This document shows positions 10,336-19,311 of a stretch of DNA of 64,000 nt, piece by piece (within the stretch, counting starts at the first letter, position 1; the number at the start of each line of letters is the position of its first letter). The notes under the pieces were generated by a model. That model was not told the origin of the DNA. It saw only the letters and a program-made list of their open reading frames with translations, and did not search any database. Made by a program: the position numbers and the translations under genes. The stretch comes from Tolypothrix sp. FACHB-123 (lineage in GTDB: Bacteria; Cyanobacteriota; Cyanobacteriia; Cyanobacteriales; Nostocaceae): contig NZ_JACJRE010000001.1 in the NCBI RefSeq assembly GCF_014697075.1, forward strand, positions 248,001 through 312,000. The letters are read 5' to 3'.

Positions 10336-10483
10336 AGATTGTCGTTCTACCATTTGGCTGAAATATGCGGTTTTAATTTTACTATTTAATGATTTTCTGC
10401 TAAAATATGTTTTTATAATGGACAATTGTGTCAGTATTCATTTATAAAGAAAATATTAAAAATACAATAATGAACGACAATCT
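10336..10483. mobile_element. Possible 148-bp MITE-like element with 12-bp terminal inverted repeats
   Basis: AGATTGTCGTTC at 10336-10347 is matched exactly by its reverse complement GAACGACAATCT at 10472-10483. The 124 bp between are AT-rich and non-coding. A perfect 12-bp inverted repeat at this spacing suggests a non-autonomous element, but I see no clear target-site duplication. It could also be a long-range RNA stem or a paired protein-binding site. Confidence 0.35.
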
Positions 10484-10502
10484 GGAGAATTTAGTTTATA
10501 TA

Positions 10503-10566
10503 TCAATACGGTTCAGTTAAGGATAATTATAGATTGGGTTTCGTTTCTCAATCCAACCTACGCAGG
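10503..10566. repeat. Dispersed cyanobacterial repeat
   Basis: AATACGGTTCAGTTAAGG and GATTGGGTTTCGTTTCTC followed by AATCCAACCTACGC match motifs I know to recur between genes in many cyanobacteria. With the element at 10336-10483 it fills most of the 348-bp gap upstream of the holin-like gene. Confidence 0.55.
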
Positions 10567-10593
10567 TTATAGGGCGGAGACTGTCAAAACAAG

Positions 10594-10917
10594 TTATTGC
10601 TGATAATAAAGCGAAGACTTATATAAAACCTGTTCTTGATGAGTTTCTAAAGTGCAATCCGAACGAGGATAAGTCACACAAGTAACAACATAGCCAGCTG
10701 CTATTTCTTGCGGACGGAGAAATTTCTGTTCGCTTTGATCCACTTCACCACTGATAAGTTTAGCCACACAAGCAGAACATTCGCCTTGTTTACACCCAGA
10801 GGGTAGGCGAATACCATTATCTTCGGCAATATCAAGGATATATTGATCGTCTGGTACTTGAATAGTACGATCTAAACCTATTGTTTGATTAATCAGTCGA
10901 ACTTGATAAACTCCCAT
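10594..10917 (-). CDS. Plant-type [2Fe-2S] ferredoxin
   Basis: A 107-residue soluble electron carrier. The cluster ligands are Cys42, Cys47, Cys50 and Cys80, the canonical C-x4-C-x2-C-x29-C spacing. The N-terminus YQVRLINQ and the CVTYPRSDCTLETHQE ending resemble the heterocyst ferredoxin FdxH and photosynthetic PetF. However, the cluster loop reads SGCKQGECSAC instead of the usual SCRAGACSTC, so its potential and partners probably differ from the main ferredoxin. It carries a longer C-terminal tail (VLYKSSLYYQQ). It is a single gene. I do not assign a symbol because several paralogues exist in this group. Confidence 0.9.
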   Translation of the reverse strand: MGVYQVRLINQTIGLDRTIQVPDDQYILDIAEDNGIRLPSGCKQGECSACVAKLISGEVDQSEQKFLRPQEIAAGYVVTCVTYPRSDCTLETHQEQVLYKSSLYYQQ

Positions 10918-10970
10918 TGGCGATGTCGTCGGATTTTCCCCATTACAAAACTTAATAAATTCCTCGCTTA

Positions 10971-11046
10971 TTCTCTGCGTACCTTTGCGCTTACCTTGGC
11001 GAACCTACCCTGCGGGAAGGCGAAGCGCCTATGCGTTAAAAATTCC
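10971..11046. repeat. Dispersed CTCTGCGTACC-type repeat
   Basis: TTCTCTGCGTACCTTTGCGC followed by a GC-rich palindromic part (GGCGAACCTACCCTGCGGGAAGGCGAAGCGCC). A second copy of the first half is at 42873-42924, so the element is repeated within this window. Confidence 0.65.
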
Positions 11047-11082
11047 CGCCTCAATCACCCACGATATTATGCAAAACTGTAC

Positions 11083-11418
11083 TTAGGACATATTTTTGAG
11101 ATTAGTCCAGCCAATCGCGATCACAATCAAGGGAATCAGAAGCGCTAAAGGATTCCATACGCCTTTGGTGATGAGTACAATTTGGCTCATGATTGTCAAT
11201 CCAATATAGGCGTAAACACCCCACTTCTTCATCAGCCACATACCGATGAAAGATATCAAACCACCGACTGATGCTAAAGCTAAAAACGGAGGATACCAAG
11301 CACCAATCCTAGCTGCTACCGGCGAGAAAATCAGTAGAAAAGAAGGAATTAAGCCAATAAAGCCAATAATGCAAATTACGGTGATCGCCACAGGTCGAGA
11401 GTTAGCTGTAGTCATCAT
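11083..11418 (-). CDS. Small polytopic membrane protein, unknown
   Basis: A 111-residue protein with about four hydrophobic helices (12-32, 40-63, 68-85 and 88-106) and a short cationic end (TNLKNMS). PxxLxLxSVGGLISFIGMWLMKKWGVYAYIG resembles small membrane proteins annotated only as hypothetical in cyanobacteria. An AAGGG sequence precedes the double ATG. No function can be assigned. Confidence 0.7.
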   Translation of the reverse strand: MMTTANSRPVAITVICIIGFIGLIPSFLLIFSPVAARIGAWYPPFLALASVGGLISFIGMWLMKKWGVYAYIGLTIMSQIVLITKGVWNPLALLIPLIVIAIGWTNLKNMS

Positions 11419-11504
11419 TAAAACCCTTGTAAAATCTGCATTTTTCCAGCTTAACTCTATCTTTAGCTACATTTTCTCATTGCTCATAATAATTTAATGT
11501 GCTG

Positions 11505-13667
11505 TTACCGCTTCATCGCTGATTTCATCGATAAACTAATCCGCTTTAATTTCTCATTCACTTCTAACACCCTGACTTTGACAACTTGTCCGACTTTGAC
11601 AATCTTCTTTGGATCGTCAACAAATCTATCAGCTAATTGGGAAATATGCACCAAACCATCCTGATGTACGCCGATATCGACAAACGCACCAAAGTTGGCG
11701 ACATTGGTAACGATACCTTCTAATTCCATCCCCACTTCTAAATCTTTGATTTCGGTAATTCCTGCTTTGAAGGTGGCATACTTAAACTCAGCACGAGGAT
11801 CTCTACCGGGTTTTTCTAGTTCCTTGAGGATGTCGCGCAGTGTCGGTTCCCCTACAGTATCGGTGACGTATTTCTTCAGGTTAGCTTTTGGCAATTTGGC
11901 GGCGATTTGGGTAACCTGATTTAATGGTACGCTGAGGTCAGATGCGATCGCCTGGACTACAGCATAACTCTCAGGATGGACGGCTGTATTATCCAAAGGG
12001 TTTTCACCGTTACGAATTCGTAAAAATCCGGCTGCTTGTTCAAAAGCTTTCGGCCCTAGTTTTGGTACCTTTAACAATTGACGGCGATTTTTAAAGGCTC
12101 CATTCTCGTTGCGATAGGTAACTATATTATTGGCGACTGCTGGGGTAATTCCCGAAACAAAAGTTAAAAGTTCTTTAGAAGCTGTATTTAAATCCACACC
12201 CACATAGTTAACGCAGCTTTCTACTGTTTCATCCAATTTTTTCTTCAGCAATTTTTGATCAACATCATGTTGATATTGTCCCACGCCAATAGATTTCGGA
12301 TCGATTTTCACCAATTCCGCCAAAGGATCTTGTAATCGCCGACCAATACTAATCGCACCGCGCACGGTAATATCTAAATCGGGGAATTCTTCTAAGGCGA
12401 CTTTGCTAGCAGAATATATTGATGCACCCGATTCATTTACCATGACTTTAATCGGTTTGCGTTCCATTGTTTGCAGTACTTGGGTGACAAATTCATCTGT
12501 CTCGCGGGAAGCTGTACCGTTACCAATAGCTATTAATTCAATTTTGTATTTTTCCAGCAAATTCTTGATAGTTTGCGCAGCTTTTGTCCGTTGCTCTGCT
12601 GCTTGATGGGGAAACACAGCTTGGTATTCTAAAAACTTGCCAGTTTGGTCTAATACTGCTACTTTACACCCAGTTCTAAAACCAGGATCGATTGCCAAAG
12701 TTGGTTTCATTCCTGCTGGTGCAGATAATAGCAGTTCTCGTAAATTTGTTTCAAATGTTTTAATCGATTCAATATCAGCATAAGCTTTCTTTTCTGCGAT
12801 GGCTTCCCCTATTAAAGATGCTTTCATTAAGCGGTTAAATGCATCTTTAATTGTTGCTTGATAAAAATCGCGAATCCCACGCACTTTGGTTTTAATTTCT
12901 TTGGCTTCCAAATAACCAAGTACGACATCTTCATCAAAAGAAATTTCAAAATTTAAGATTCCTTCCGCTTCACCGCGACACAACGCCAAGATATTATGGG
13001 GTGCAATATTTGGTACTTTCGCTTGGTAATTGCGGTACATTTCAAATTTTGTTGTTCCTTCGGGATGTTCATCTTTAATCCAAGAGATAAACACACCCGA
13101 TTCTAAAAGATAATCGCGGATATATGCTCTCGAATCCGCTTTTTCGGCTATTTCTTCCGCTAAAATATCCGCCGCACCTTTCAACGCTTCTTCCGCAGAT
13201 TTTACCCCTTGAGTTTCGGAAATATATTTCGCTGCTTCTATTTCTAAAGAAGCCGAGACAGGATTTTTCACATTGAGGGATTTAATAAACTCCGCCAATG
13301 GTTCTAAACCTTTCTCTCTAGCGATAGTGGCGCGAGTGCGACGTTTTGGTCGATAAGGTAAGTATAAATCCTCAAGTTCAGTTTTTTGTAAACAGGATGT
13401 AATTTGTGCTTTTAATTCATCAGTCAGCTTACCTTGATTAGCGATCGCATTTAAAATTACCGCCTTTCTTTCTTCCAGTTCAGTTAAGTATGTATACTTA
13501 TCGGATAAGTCCCGCAATTGAACTTCATCCATTTCGCCGGTGCGCTCTTTGCGGTAACGTGCAATAAAAGGAATTGTTGCACCTTCTGCTAAAAGTTCCA
13601 GCGCATTTTGCACCTGATAAGGTTTAAGCTCTAATTCAGTTGCCAGTAATTGAGGAATGTTCAGCAT
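11505..13667 (-). CDS. tex: Tex-family RNA-binding transcription accessory protein
   Basis: A 720-residue protein colinear with bacterial Tex and related to eukaryotic Spt6. The N-terminal helical region (about 1-300) has the usual PFIARYRKERTG motif. An RNase H-like YqgF domain begins near residue 325 (LAIDPGFRTGCKVAVLD). A helix-hairpin-helix part follows (GVDLNTASKELLTFVSGI; GAFKNRRQLLKVPKLG). A C-terminal S1 RNA-binding domain (about 641-718) reads GMELEGIVTNVANFGAFVDIG and HISQLADRFVDDP. Tex binds nucleic acid non-specifically and affects transcription and RNA stability. It is a single gene, and its end is close to the 3' side of the neighbouring membrane-protein gene start. Confidence 0.95.
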   Translation of the reverse strand: MLNIPQLLATELELKPYQVQNALELLAEGATIPFIARYRKERTGEMDEVQLRDLSDKYTYLTELEERKAVILNAIANQGKLTDELKAQITSCLQKTELEDLYLPYRPKRRTRATIAREKGLEPLAEFIKSLNVKNPVSASLEIEAAKYISETQGVKSAEEALKGAADILAEEIAEKADSRAYIRDYLLESGVFISWIKDEHPEGTTKFEMYRNYQAKVPNIAPHNILALCRGEAEGILNFEISFDEDVVLGYLEAKEIKTKVRGIRDFYQATIKDAFNRLMKASLIGEAIAEKKAYADIESIKTFETNLRELLLSAPAGMKPTLAIDPGFRTGCKVAVLDQTGKFLEYQAVFPHQAAEQRTKAAQTIKNLLEKYKIELIAIGNGTASRETDEFVTQVLQTMERKPIKVMVNESGASIYSASKVALEEFPDLDITVRGAISIGRRLQDPLAELVKIDPKSIGVGQYQHDVDQKLLKKKLDETVESCVNYVGVDLNTASKELLTFVSGITPAVANNIVTYRNENGAFKNRRQLLKVPKLGPKAFEQAAGFLRIRNGENPLDNTAVHPESYAVVQAIASDLSVPLNQVTQIAAKLPKANLKKYVTDTVGEPTLRDILKELEKPGRDPRAEFKYATFKAGITEIKDLEVGMELEGIVTNVANFGAFVDIGVHQDGLVHISQLADRFVDDPKKIVKVGQVVKVRVLEVNEKLKRISLSMKSAMKR

Positions 13668-13909
13668 TGGGTGTCTAAGTGGAAAACGCTACTTCTGTAG
13701 GTAATATGCTAGATCGTTCTTCCCATACAAGCGTATAGTGTTAAGCTAATTTATCAGATGATTATCAAATCTTGATTTTCTACACCGTTATTTTACATAG
13801 CCAGTTGTTTCTCAATCCTAGGGCGATGTAAAATTAACCACAATGTCAAAAATCGCTTTTTATCTATTGATATCTAACGTTATACGTTTGATTTCCGAGG
13901 TTAGTAGTA

Positions 13910-14158
13910 ATGGCTTTGTTTTTCTTAGTTCCCCTGTGTACGGCTTTATTAACTGGCTATTTAGTGAAGCAATCTACTGATGAAATAGCTTATATAGCTG
14001 GTGTATTTGGTTCTATTTGCTTCATTTTGAGCTTGGTTTTAGCACCTTGGCAAGTTCAGCTTCTGATGTTAGTTATTGTCCTGATAACTACTAATAGGCT
14101 ATTGTCAAAAAATGAATCAAACTTGCCGAGTAATACAGAGAGACAATCTCGCCAATAA
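13910..14158 (+). CDS. Small two-helix membrane protein
   Basis: An 82-residue product with hydrophobic segments at about 3-20 and 28-63, followed by a hydrophilic Asn/Ser/Arg-rich tail. The second segment is long enough for two spans broken by an APWQ turn. I recognise no family. Coding character and an ATG start support a real gene, but it is short and isolated. Confidence 0.6.
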   Translation: MALFFLVPLCTALLTGYLVKQSTDEIAYIAGVFGSICFILSLVLAPWQVQLLMLVIVLITTNRLLSKNESNLPSNTERQSRQ

Positions 14159-14688
14159 TCCTACCTGTGCTTTGATATCACAACTTGAAGCCAGCAAATA
14201 TTGAATTAAATTAACTTTATTCCCGATTGCCAAGTTGATACTAGTATCTTTTTCAACTAAACACTCATCGCTGTTACGTAGATTTATCATTACCTGATGG
14301 CTGATGTTTTCCCAACTAGCTAAGGGTTAGTTTATTGATCGCATAATTTCCTAGAGATTGCTGTTGTTGCTCTCAATCTCGGTTTACAGCTAACATGACC
14401 CAAATTTCCCGTTAATCTGCCATTAATCAACGTCGCTGATTGTTTGCTCTACTGACATTCAGTAGGGTGTATGTAAAATATATCAGGTTTTAGTCCGGAA
14501 ACATTTAACTAATTGCCGTAGAAAGAGTTGTTTGTCTGATATATGTAGCAGGAAATACAAAGTATTCCTATTCCCAACCTTAAGATTTGTAATGATTGGT
14601 TAGGGTGGAATCACTTTCAGGAAAATTCCTGAGATTACTGGATTAGGATGGGCAAACTCTACTTGTAGTGGCAATAACATAAACTGAG
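14159..14688. other. 530-bp gap, no gene seen
   Basis: This is the region upstream of the caspase-GUN4 gene. It holds a TCAGGAAAATTCCTGA hairpin at about 14618-14633, close to the gene start, and otherwise nothing I can name. Confidence 0.4.
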
Positions 14689-16200
14689 ATGGTGAAAAAC
14701 TGGGCGTTGGTTATTGGTATTAATCATTACAACTTCTTGCAACCGCTCAAATATGCGCAGCGGGATGCAGAGTTGATGCAGAATTTGCTTCACAATGAAA
14801 TAGGTTTTGAGCGAGTTTTCTTATTTGCGGATGACTCACCCAGTCTTAGTGGTGAACAGATTCATCTCGATCGCCCTAACTTATTACAATTCATCCAAAA
14901 GTTATTTGAGCAACCTTTCTTAGAACCAGAAGATAACTTCTGGTTTTTCTTTAGCGGTCATGGAATGGTACATGCTCAACAAGATTACCTCATGTTGGCT
15001 GATGGTAATCCAGATGATATAGAAAATACGGGAATTTCTTTGCAATATCTTACAGAATACCTGGGTAATTCTGGCTGTGACCATATTGTAATGATGTTAG
15101 ATGCTTGCCGCCAGCAGCAGGGGCAAAATAATGCCGGATTTGGACAACAAACACAACAGCTAGCACAACAAACCGGAATCATCAGTATATTATCTTGTAG
15201 TCCTGATGAATGTTCTTCAGAAATCGATGCACTCCAACAAGGTGCGTTTACCCATGCAATCCTCGAAGCTTTAGGAATTCAAGGACAATGCGCCACAGTG
15301 AAACGTTTGCACCAATATCTCAACTTCCGCGTGCCAGAATTGTTGACCCATTATAAGTATCCCTTGCAAACGCCCCAAATCAATAGCCAGGCGATCGCTC
15401 AATCGCAACGGGTTATCGTCAACAAGTATGCAAATTTACAAGAAATCAATAATCAGTATTTACATTTACTTACTACAGAAGTTACTCATAGTCATGAATT
15501 AGCTAAATTAGAGCAACTCTGGATGCGGACAGATACAGTAGAAAATATTGCCAGTAAACACAATATTAATACTGCTGTTAGCCTGGCTCAACATTTAGGA
15601 GGTAGCGGCTTGACGGCGCAATCTCCTGTTTATGTTTCTCCTGTAAATACAATCCCACAACCCCAACATCAGTCAACAGCCACAATTCCCGAACCAGCTA
15701 TTGATTACCTCAATTCAGAACGCAAAGTCAACTACCAGCGATTATCTCAATTACTCGCTGCTGGTGATTGGAAAGCCGCAGAACGGGAAACCGTCACCCT
15801 GATGCTCAAACTGGCGCGGCGAGAAAAAGCCGGCTGGCTAGATATTGAAGCCATTAACAAATTTCCCTACAGCGACCTTTGTATTATTGACCAACTTTGG
15901 GTTAAATATAGCCAAGGACGTTTTGGATTTAGCGTGCAAAAGCGCATTTGGGAAAGTATTGGCGGTAAACCTGATGCTGATTATCAGACATGGGGTAAAT
16001 TTTGCGATCGCATCGGCTGGCGCGTCGATAATCAATGGCGATTCTACTCTGACCTCAATTTTACAGATAATGCACCAGAAGGTCACTTCCCCGCCGCCGC
16101 TAATGTAAATTTACTCACGGTGCATCAAGGTTGGGTAATCGGTTTATTTGGTTGTTTGGTAGGATTTTCGGCTCTTAATGCACGATTAGCCCATTATTAG
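14689..16200 (+). CDS. Caspase-like (metacaspase) protease fused to a GUN4 domain
   Basis: A 503-residue fusion. Residues 1-240 form a peptidase C14 domain: WALVIGINHY opens the fold, FFSGHG places catalytic His91, and MLDACR places catalytic Cys140, so the dyad is intact. A Gln-rich stretch (141-165) follows Cys140. Residues about 240-335 are a polar helical linker. Residues about 345-470 match GUN4, the tetrapyrrole-binding domain: GDWKAAERET, then YSDLCIIDQLWVKYSQGRFGFSVQKRI, then FCDRIGWR. The end (about 472-503) is hydrophobic enough for one membrane helix. Known GUN4 binds protoporphyrin and Mg-protoporphyrin and activates Mg-chelatase. Coupling it to a caspase suggests tetrapyrrole- or light-controlled proteolysis, which is my inference. 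It stands alone. Confidence 0.88.
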   Translation: MVKNWALVIGINHYNFLQPLKYAQRDAELMQNLLHNEIGFERVFLFADDSPSLSGEQIHLDRPNLLQFIQKLFEQPFLEPEDNFWFFFSGHGMVHAQQDYLMLADGNPDDIENTGISLQYLTEYLGNSGCDHIVMMLDACRQQQGQNNAGFGQQTQQLAQQTGIISILSCSPDECSSEIDALQQGAFTHAILEALGIQGQCATVKRLHQYLNFRVPELLTHYKYPLQTPQINSQAIAQSQRVIVNKYANLQEINNQYLHLLTTEVTHSHELAKLEQLWMRTDTVENIASKHNINTAVSLAQHLGGSGLTAQSPVYVSPVNTIPQPQHQSTATIPEPAIDYLNSERKVNYQRLSQLLAAGDWKAAERETVTLMLKLARREKAGWLDIEAINKFPYSDLCIIDQLWVKYSQGRFGFSVQKRIWESIGGKPDADYQTWGKFCDRIGWRVDNQWRFYSDLNFTDNAPEGHFPAAANVNLLTVHQGWVIGLFGCLVGFSALNARLAHY

Positions 16201-16232
16201 TAATATAGCAAACAGCGATCGCCTATCCCAGT

Positions 16233-17333
16233 TTAATTGCGATTGGCGATCGCGCGATCGCCCAATCTTTGCCTCACTAACTCTGCGCCTAACTCAATTG
16301 CAGCTTTCATACTGGTAGCATCAGCAATCCCTTTGCCCGCAATATCAAAAGCCGTACCATGATCCGGTGAAGTTCTAACAAAAGGAAGACCAATAGTAGT
16401 ATTGACAGCTCGATCAAAAGCCATCAATTTCACCGGAATTAAACCTTGGTCGTGGTAAAGTGCTAAATAACCATCAGCCGGATTTTGGCTGTGACCGTTG
16501 CCATACCAAGCTTGACCAGGCTTTACCCACATCGTATCAGGTGGAATTGGCCCTTCTAGCTGCCAATGGGGACGGTTTTGACGCTCTTGTTCTAACCAGG
16601 GAATTAACCAATCAATTTCTTCTGTTCCCAATTGTCCCTGTTCGCCACTGTGGGGATTTAAACCCGCGATCGCAATTTTGCCATTTTTGATCCCAAAATC
16701 TTGTTTTAAACAATCCACGAGCAAATCCAGCTTCTTAGTTAATAATTGCGGTGTCAGGGTTTGAGATACTTGACAAAGTGGGATATGTGTGGTTGCGAGC
16801 AAAGTACGCAGCGTCCAATTAGTATAAGGCGATCGCGCCACAAATAACATCCCGAATCGCTCCACACCAGATTTTTGGGCTAAAAGTTCCGTTTGTCCGG
16901 GATAATCATACCCCGCAGCCTTCCAAGCCGATTTAGCGATAGGAGCCGTAACAATACCATCAAATTTACCAGCTAGGGTTTGGGCGATCGCATATTCCAT
17001 ATAAGCAAAACTCGCCGCACCACTCGCTCGATTTCCGGTACCAATGATAATTTCATCTTGAATATCTGCTGGTAATGGCACATCAATCACAGATAAATCC
17101 GCTGGATTTGCCAATGTTATGCGATCGTCCACAGCCAAGTTTGTGTAAATTTTGTTCAATAAATCTAAACTACCGATTACCTTCACATCAAAATTTTGCT
17201 GCAAATCTGGATCTGCCAAAGCCTTTAAAATCACCTCAGTCCCGATTCCCGCCGGATCTCCTAATGTCAGCGCCAACCTTGGGCGTTTATGAGAACCCGA
17301 ATTAATTATCTGATGTTGATTAACTTGGTACAT
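16233..17333 (-). CDS. pdxA: 4-hydroxythreonine-4-phosphate dehydrogenase
   Basis: This enzyme oxidises 4-phosphohydroxy-L-threonine in pyridoxal phosphate synthesis. The 366-residue protein shows the family landmarks: [13 protein letters not shown] near residue 22, the substrate region [12 protein letters not shown], the metal-binding ATTHIPL, and the [10 protein letters not shown] and [15 protein letters not shown] motifs. These supply the conserved His ligands of the dimeric zinc enzyme. The ATG at 17333 gives about 15 extra residues before the core. The 3' end lies in a dense run of GCGATCGC sites (16217-16260), and the gene converges with the caspase-GUN4 gene 32 bp away. Confidence 0.95.
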   Translation of the reverse strand: MYQVNQHQIINSGSHKRPRLALTLGDPAGIGTEVILKALADPDLQQNFDVKVIGSLDLLNKIYTNLAVDDRITLANPADLSVIDVPLPADIQDEIIIGTGNRASGAASFAYMEYAIAQTLAGKFDGIVTAPIAKSAWKAAGYDYPGQTELLAQKSGVERFGMLFVARSPYTNWTLRTLLATTHIPLCQVSQTLTPQLLTKKLDLLVDCLKQDFGIKNGKIAIAGLNPHSGEQGQLGTEEIDWLIPWLEQERQNRPHWQLEGPIPPDTMWVKPGQAWYGNGHSQNPADGYLALYHDQGLIPVKLMAFDRAVNTTIGLPFVRTSPDHGTAFDIAGKGIADATSMKAAIELGAELVRQRLGDRAIANRN

Positions 17334-17599
17334 AAAATTACTTAATAGTTTTGTCTAACATCTAAATTACCTAGTTGCTTGAAACCCAATCGCCATAGAC
17401 ACAACTTCCAAAAAACTATCAAGAATATTCCCCTTCCCTGCTCCCTGCTCCCTGCCCCCTGTCCAACAATAGGGTTTGACCACCAAACTGGTTTAAAATT
17501 ATTTACACTGGTCTAATCCAACAGAGGCTGTTTAAGAAGCTCCTGACAGACCTAGTTTACCTTTCCTGGCTCAGGCAATTGGTAAACGCACAAATTAAA

Positions 17600-17676
17600 T
17601 ACCTGATTTTTTGGCTTAGCGAACATCAGATTAGCGTCATCAAGCCTAATCCATGCAGCCAAGCAAAAAACAGGTA
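17600..17676. other. Long imperfect stem-loop upstream of petM
   Basis: TACCTG-A-TTTTTT-GGCTT (17600-17617) pairs with AAGC-AAAAAA-CAGGTA (17661-17676) with small bulges. Inside it, GATTAG (17628-17633) and CTAATC (17646-17651) can form a competing hairpin. It lies in the 445-bp pdxA-petM gap, which has no other gene. It may be part of a long petM leader or a separate small RNA. The strand is not determined. Confidence 0.35.
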
Positions 17677-17778
17677 AGCTAAAGGCTAACCTTTAGCAAC
17701 CGCCGCGATCAACTGAATGTAAGCAGGTTGAACGGCAGTAAGTATCAAATCAATCATTCGCTAAGGAGAATCACACCA

Positions 17779-17886
17779 ATGGGTGGCGAAATTTTGAATA
17801 CAGCTTTGTTGGCCTTCAGTTTAATCTTCGTGGGTTGGGCCATAGGTGCTTTATTACTGAAAATTCAGGGTGCAGAAGAAGAATAA
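17779..17886 (+). CDS. petM: Cytochrome b6f complex subunit 7
   Basis: This 35-residue single-span protein is a small subunit of the cytochrome b6f complex in the thylakoid membrane. The sequence starts [17 protein letters not shown] and ends with the invariant-looking [13 protein letters not shown], which I recognise as PetM. The length is the family norm. A clear TAAGGAGAA ribosome binding site lies 9 bp before the ATG, and a terminator follows at 17943. Its short size means it is easily missed by gene finders. It is preceded by a structured leader-like region and followed by the ycf39-like gene. Confidence 0.96.
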   Translation: MGGEILNTALLAFSLIFVGWAIGALLLKIQGAEEE

Positions 17887-17942
17887 CTCTGCTAACTAAT
17901 AAAATTTTCAGCAGCCAGAGCCTGTCATCTCTCTGGCGACAT

Positions 17943-17974
17943 AGCTTGTCCGGTTTTCGGACAAAGCTTTTTTT
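17943..17974 (+). terminator. Rho-independent terminator after petM
   Basis: AGCTTGTCCG and CGGACAAAGCT pair around a TTTT loop with one bulged A, followed by a run of T. It lies 57 bp after the petM stop. Confidence 0.85.
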
Positions 17975-18078
17975 ACAAGTAAACTTGTATTAATTCTGAA
18001 AATAAATGTAAACTTTTGTTTAGTTGATGATTCTGTTAAAATTTCTGTCATATAAATTAAAAAATTGTTACAACCCTC

Positions 18079-19101
18079 ATGACATTATTAATCGTCGGTG
18101 CCACTGGCACCTTAGGAAGACAAGTGGCTCGTCGTGCTATCGATGAGGGGTATAAGGTACGCTGTCTTGTCCGGAGTACTAAAAAAGCGGCTTTTCTCAA
18201 AGAATGGGGTGCAGAACTCGTATTAGGAGATTTATGTTACCCGCAAACCCTAACAGGAGCACTCGAAGGAGTCACCGCAGTAATTGATGCAGCGACATCT
18301 CGCCCCACAGATTCACTGAGCATCAAACAAGTGGATTGGGATGGCAAAGTCAACTTAATTCAAGCAGCCAAGGCGGCTGGTGTAGAGCGCTTTATTTTCT
18401 TTTCCATACTAGAAGCCGATAAATATCCCGAAGTACCCTTAATGGAAATTAAGCGGTGTACAGAACTGTTTTTAGCAGAGTCTGGTTTAAACTACACCAT
18501 CTTACGCCTAGCTGGCTTTATGCAAGGGTTAATCGGTCAATATGGAATTCCGATTTTAGAAAATCAACCGGTGTGGGTAACTGGTGAATCTTCACCCGTA
18601 GCTTACATGGATACTCTGGACATTGCTAAATTTGCCATTAAGGCATTGAATGTAGCAGAAACCCAAAAGCAAACCTTCCCCGTAGTCGGTACTCGTGCTT
18701 GGAGTGCAGAAGAAATCATTAGAGTCTGCGAACGCCTCTCTGGCAAAGAAGCAAGAATCACCCGGATGCCAATCAATTTACTACGGGCTGTGCGGCGTTT
18801 CCTGAGATTTTTCCAATGGGGATGGAATGTAGCCGACAGACTAGCATTTACAGAAGTATTAGCCAGCGGTAAACCCTTAAATGCCTCAATGGATGAGGTA
18901 TACCAAGTTTTCGGGTTAGATCCTCAACAAACCACTACCCTAGAAAGCTACCTGCAAGAGTACTTCAGCCGAATTATGAAAAAACTTAAAGAGCTAGACT
19001 ACGAAAAAAATAAAACCAAAAAGCAAAAGTCTAATAAAAAATCACCATTTAAACAGCCTGCGAAAATTAATAGTCAAGAATCAGGGGTTAATGGTCAATA
19101 G
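18079..19101 (+). CDS. ycf39: Ycf39-like NAD(P)-binding photosystem II assembly factor
   Basis: A 340-residue atypical short-chain dehydrogenase of the NmrA/Ycf39 (plant HCF244) group. The dinucleotide motif GATGTLG is at residues 7-13. LVRSTKKAAFLKEWGAELVLGDL, VERFIFFSILEADKYPEVPLMEIK and NYTILRLAGFMQGLIGQY follow in the order seen in Ycf39. In cyanobacteria Ycf39 works with Hlip proteins in making the D1 reaction-centre complex. The last about 30 residues are Lys/Asn-rich and look like a variable tail added by low-complexity sequence. It follows petM and its terminator on the same strand, so it likely has its own promoter. A paralogous NmrA-like function cannot be excluded. Confidence 0.85.
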   Translation: MTLLIVGATGTLGRQVARRAIDEGYKVRCLVRSTKKAAFLKEWGAELVLGDLCYPQTLTGALEGVTAVIDAATSRPTDSLSIKQVDWDGKVNLIQAAKAAGVERFIFFSILEADKYPEVPLMEIKRCTELFLAESGLNYTILRLAGFMQGLIGQYGIPILENQPVWVTGESSPVAYMDTLDIAKFAIKALNVAETQKQTFPVVGTRAWSAEEIIRVCERLSGKEARITRMPINLLRAVRRFLRFFQWGWNVADRLAFTEVLASGKPLNASMDEVYQVFGLDPQQTTTLESYLQEYFSRIMKKLKELDYEKNKTKKQKSNKKSPFKQPAKINSQESGVNGQ

Positions 19102-19102
19102 T

Positions 19103-19130
19103 CAATGGGCATTGGGCATTGGGCATTGGG
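19103..19130. repeat. TTGGGCA heptamer repeat
   Basis: About three copies of the 7-bp unit GGGCATT, followed by TTGACTC-like heptamers near 19190-19232. The unit is the reverse complement of the array at 51366. Confidence 0.75.
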
Positions 19131-19311
19131 AAGAAAAACTCCCCACACTCCCCATATCCCCCTTGTCTCTCTTGTCCCCCGGTCTTTGGTCAATAGTTTT
19201 GACTATTGACTCTTGACTTTGGACTTTTGACTCCAAACACATGACTACGTTGTCAAAAATGTGTAAGGATTAGCATAATACAGAGCGTCGCCTAAACTTG
19301 GATATTTGAAT

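Noticed and set aside
10885-11148. 87-codon plus-strand frame
   Set aside because: It runs through a dispersed repeat and the ends of two minus-strand genes.
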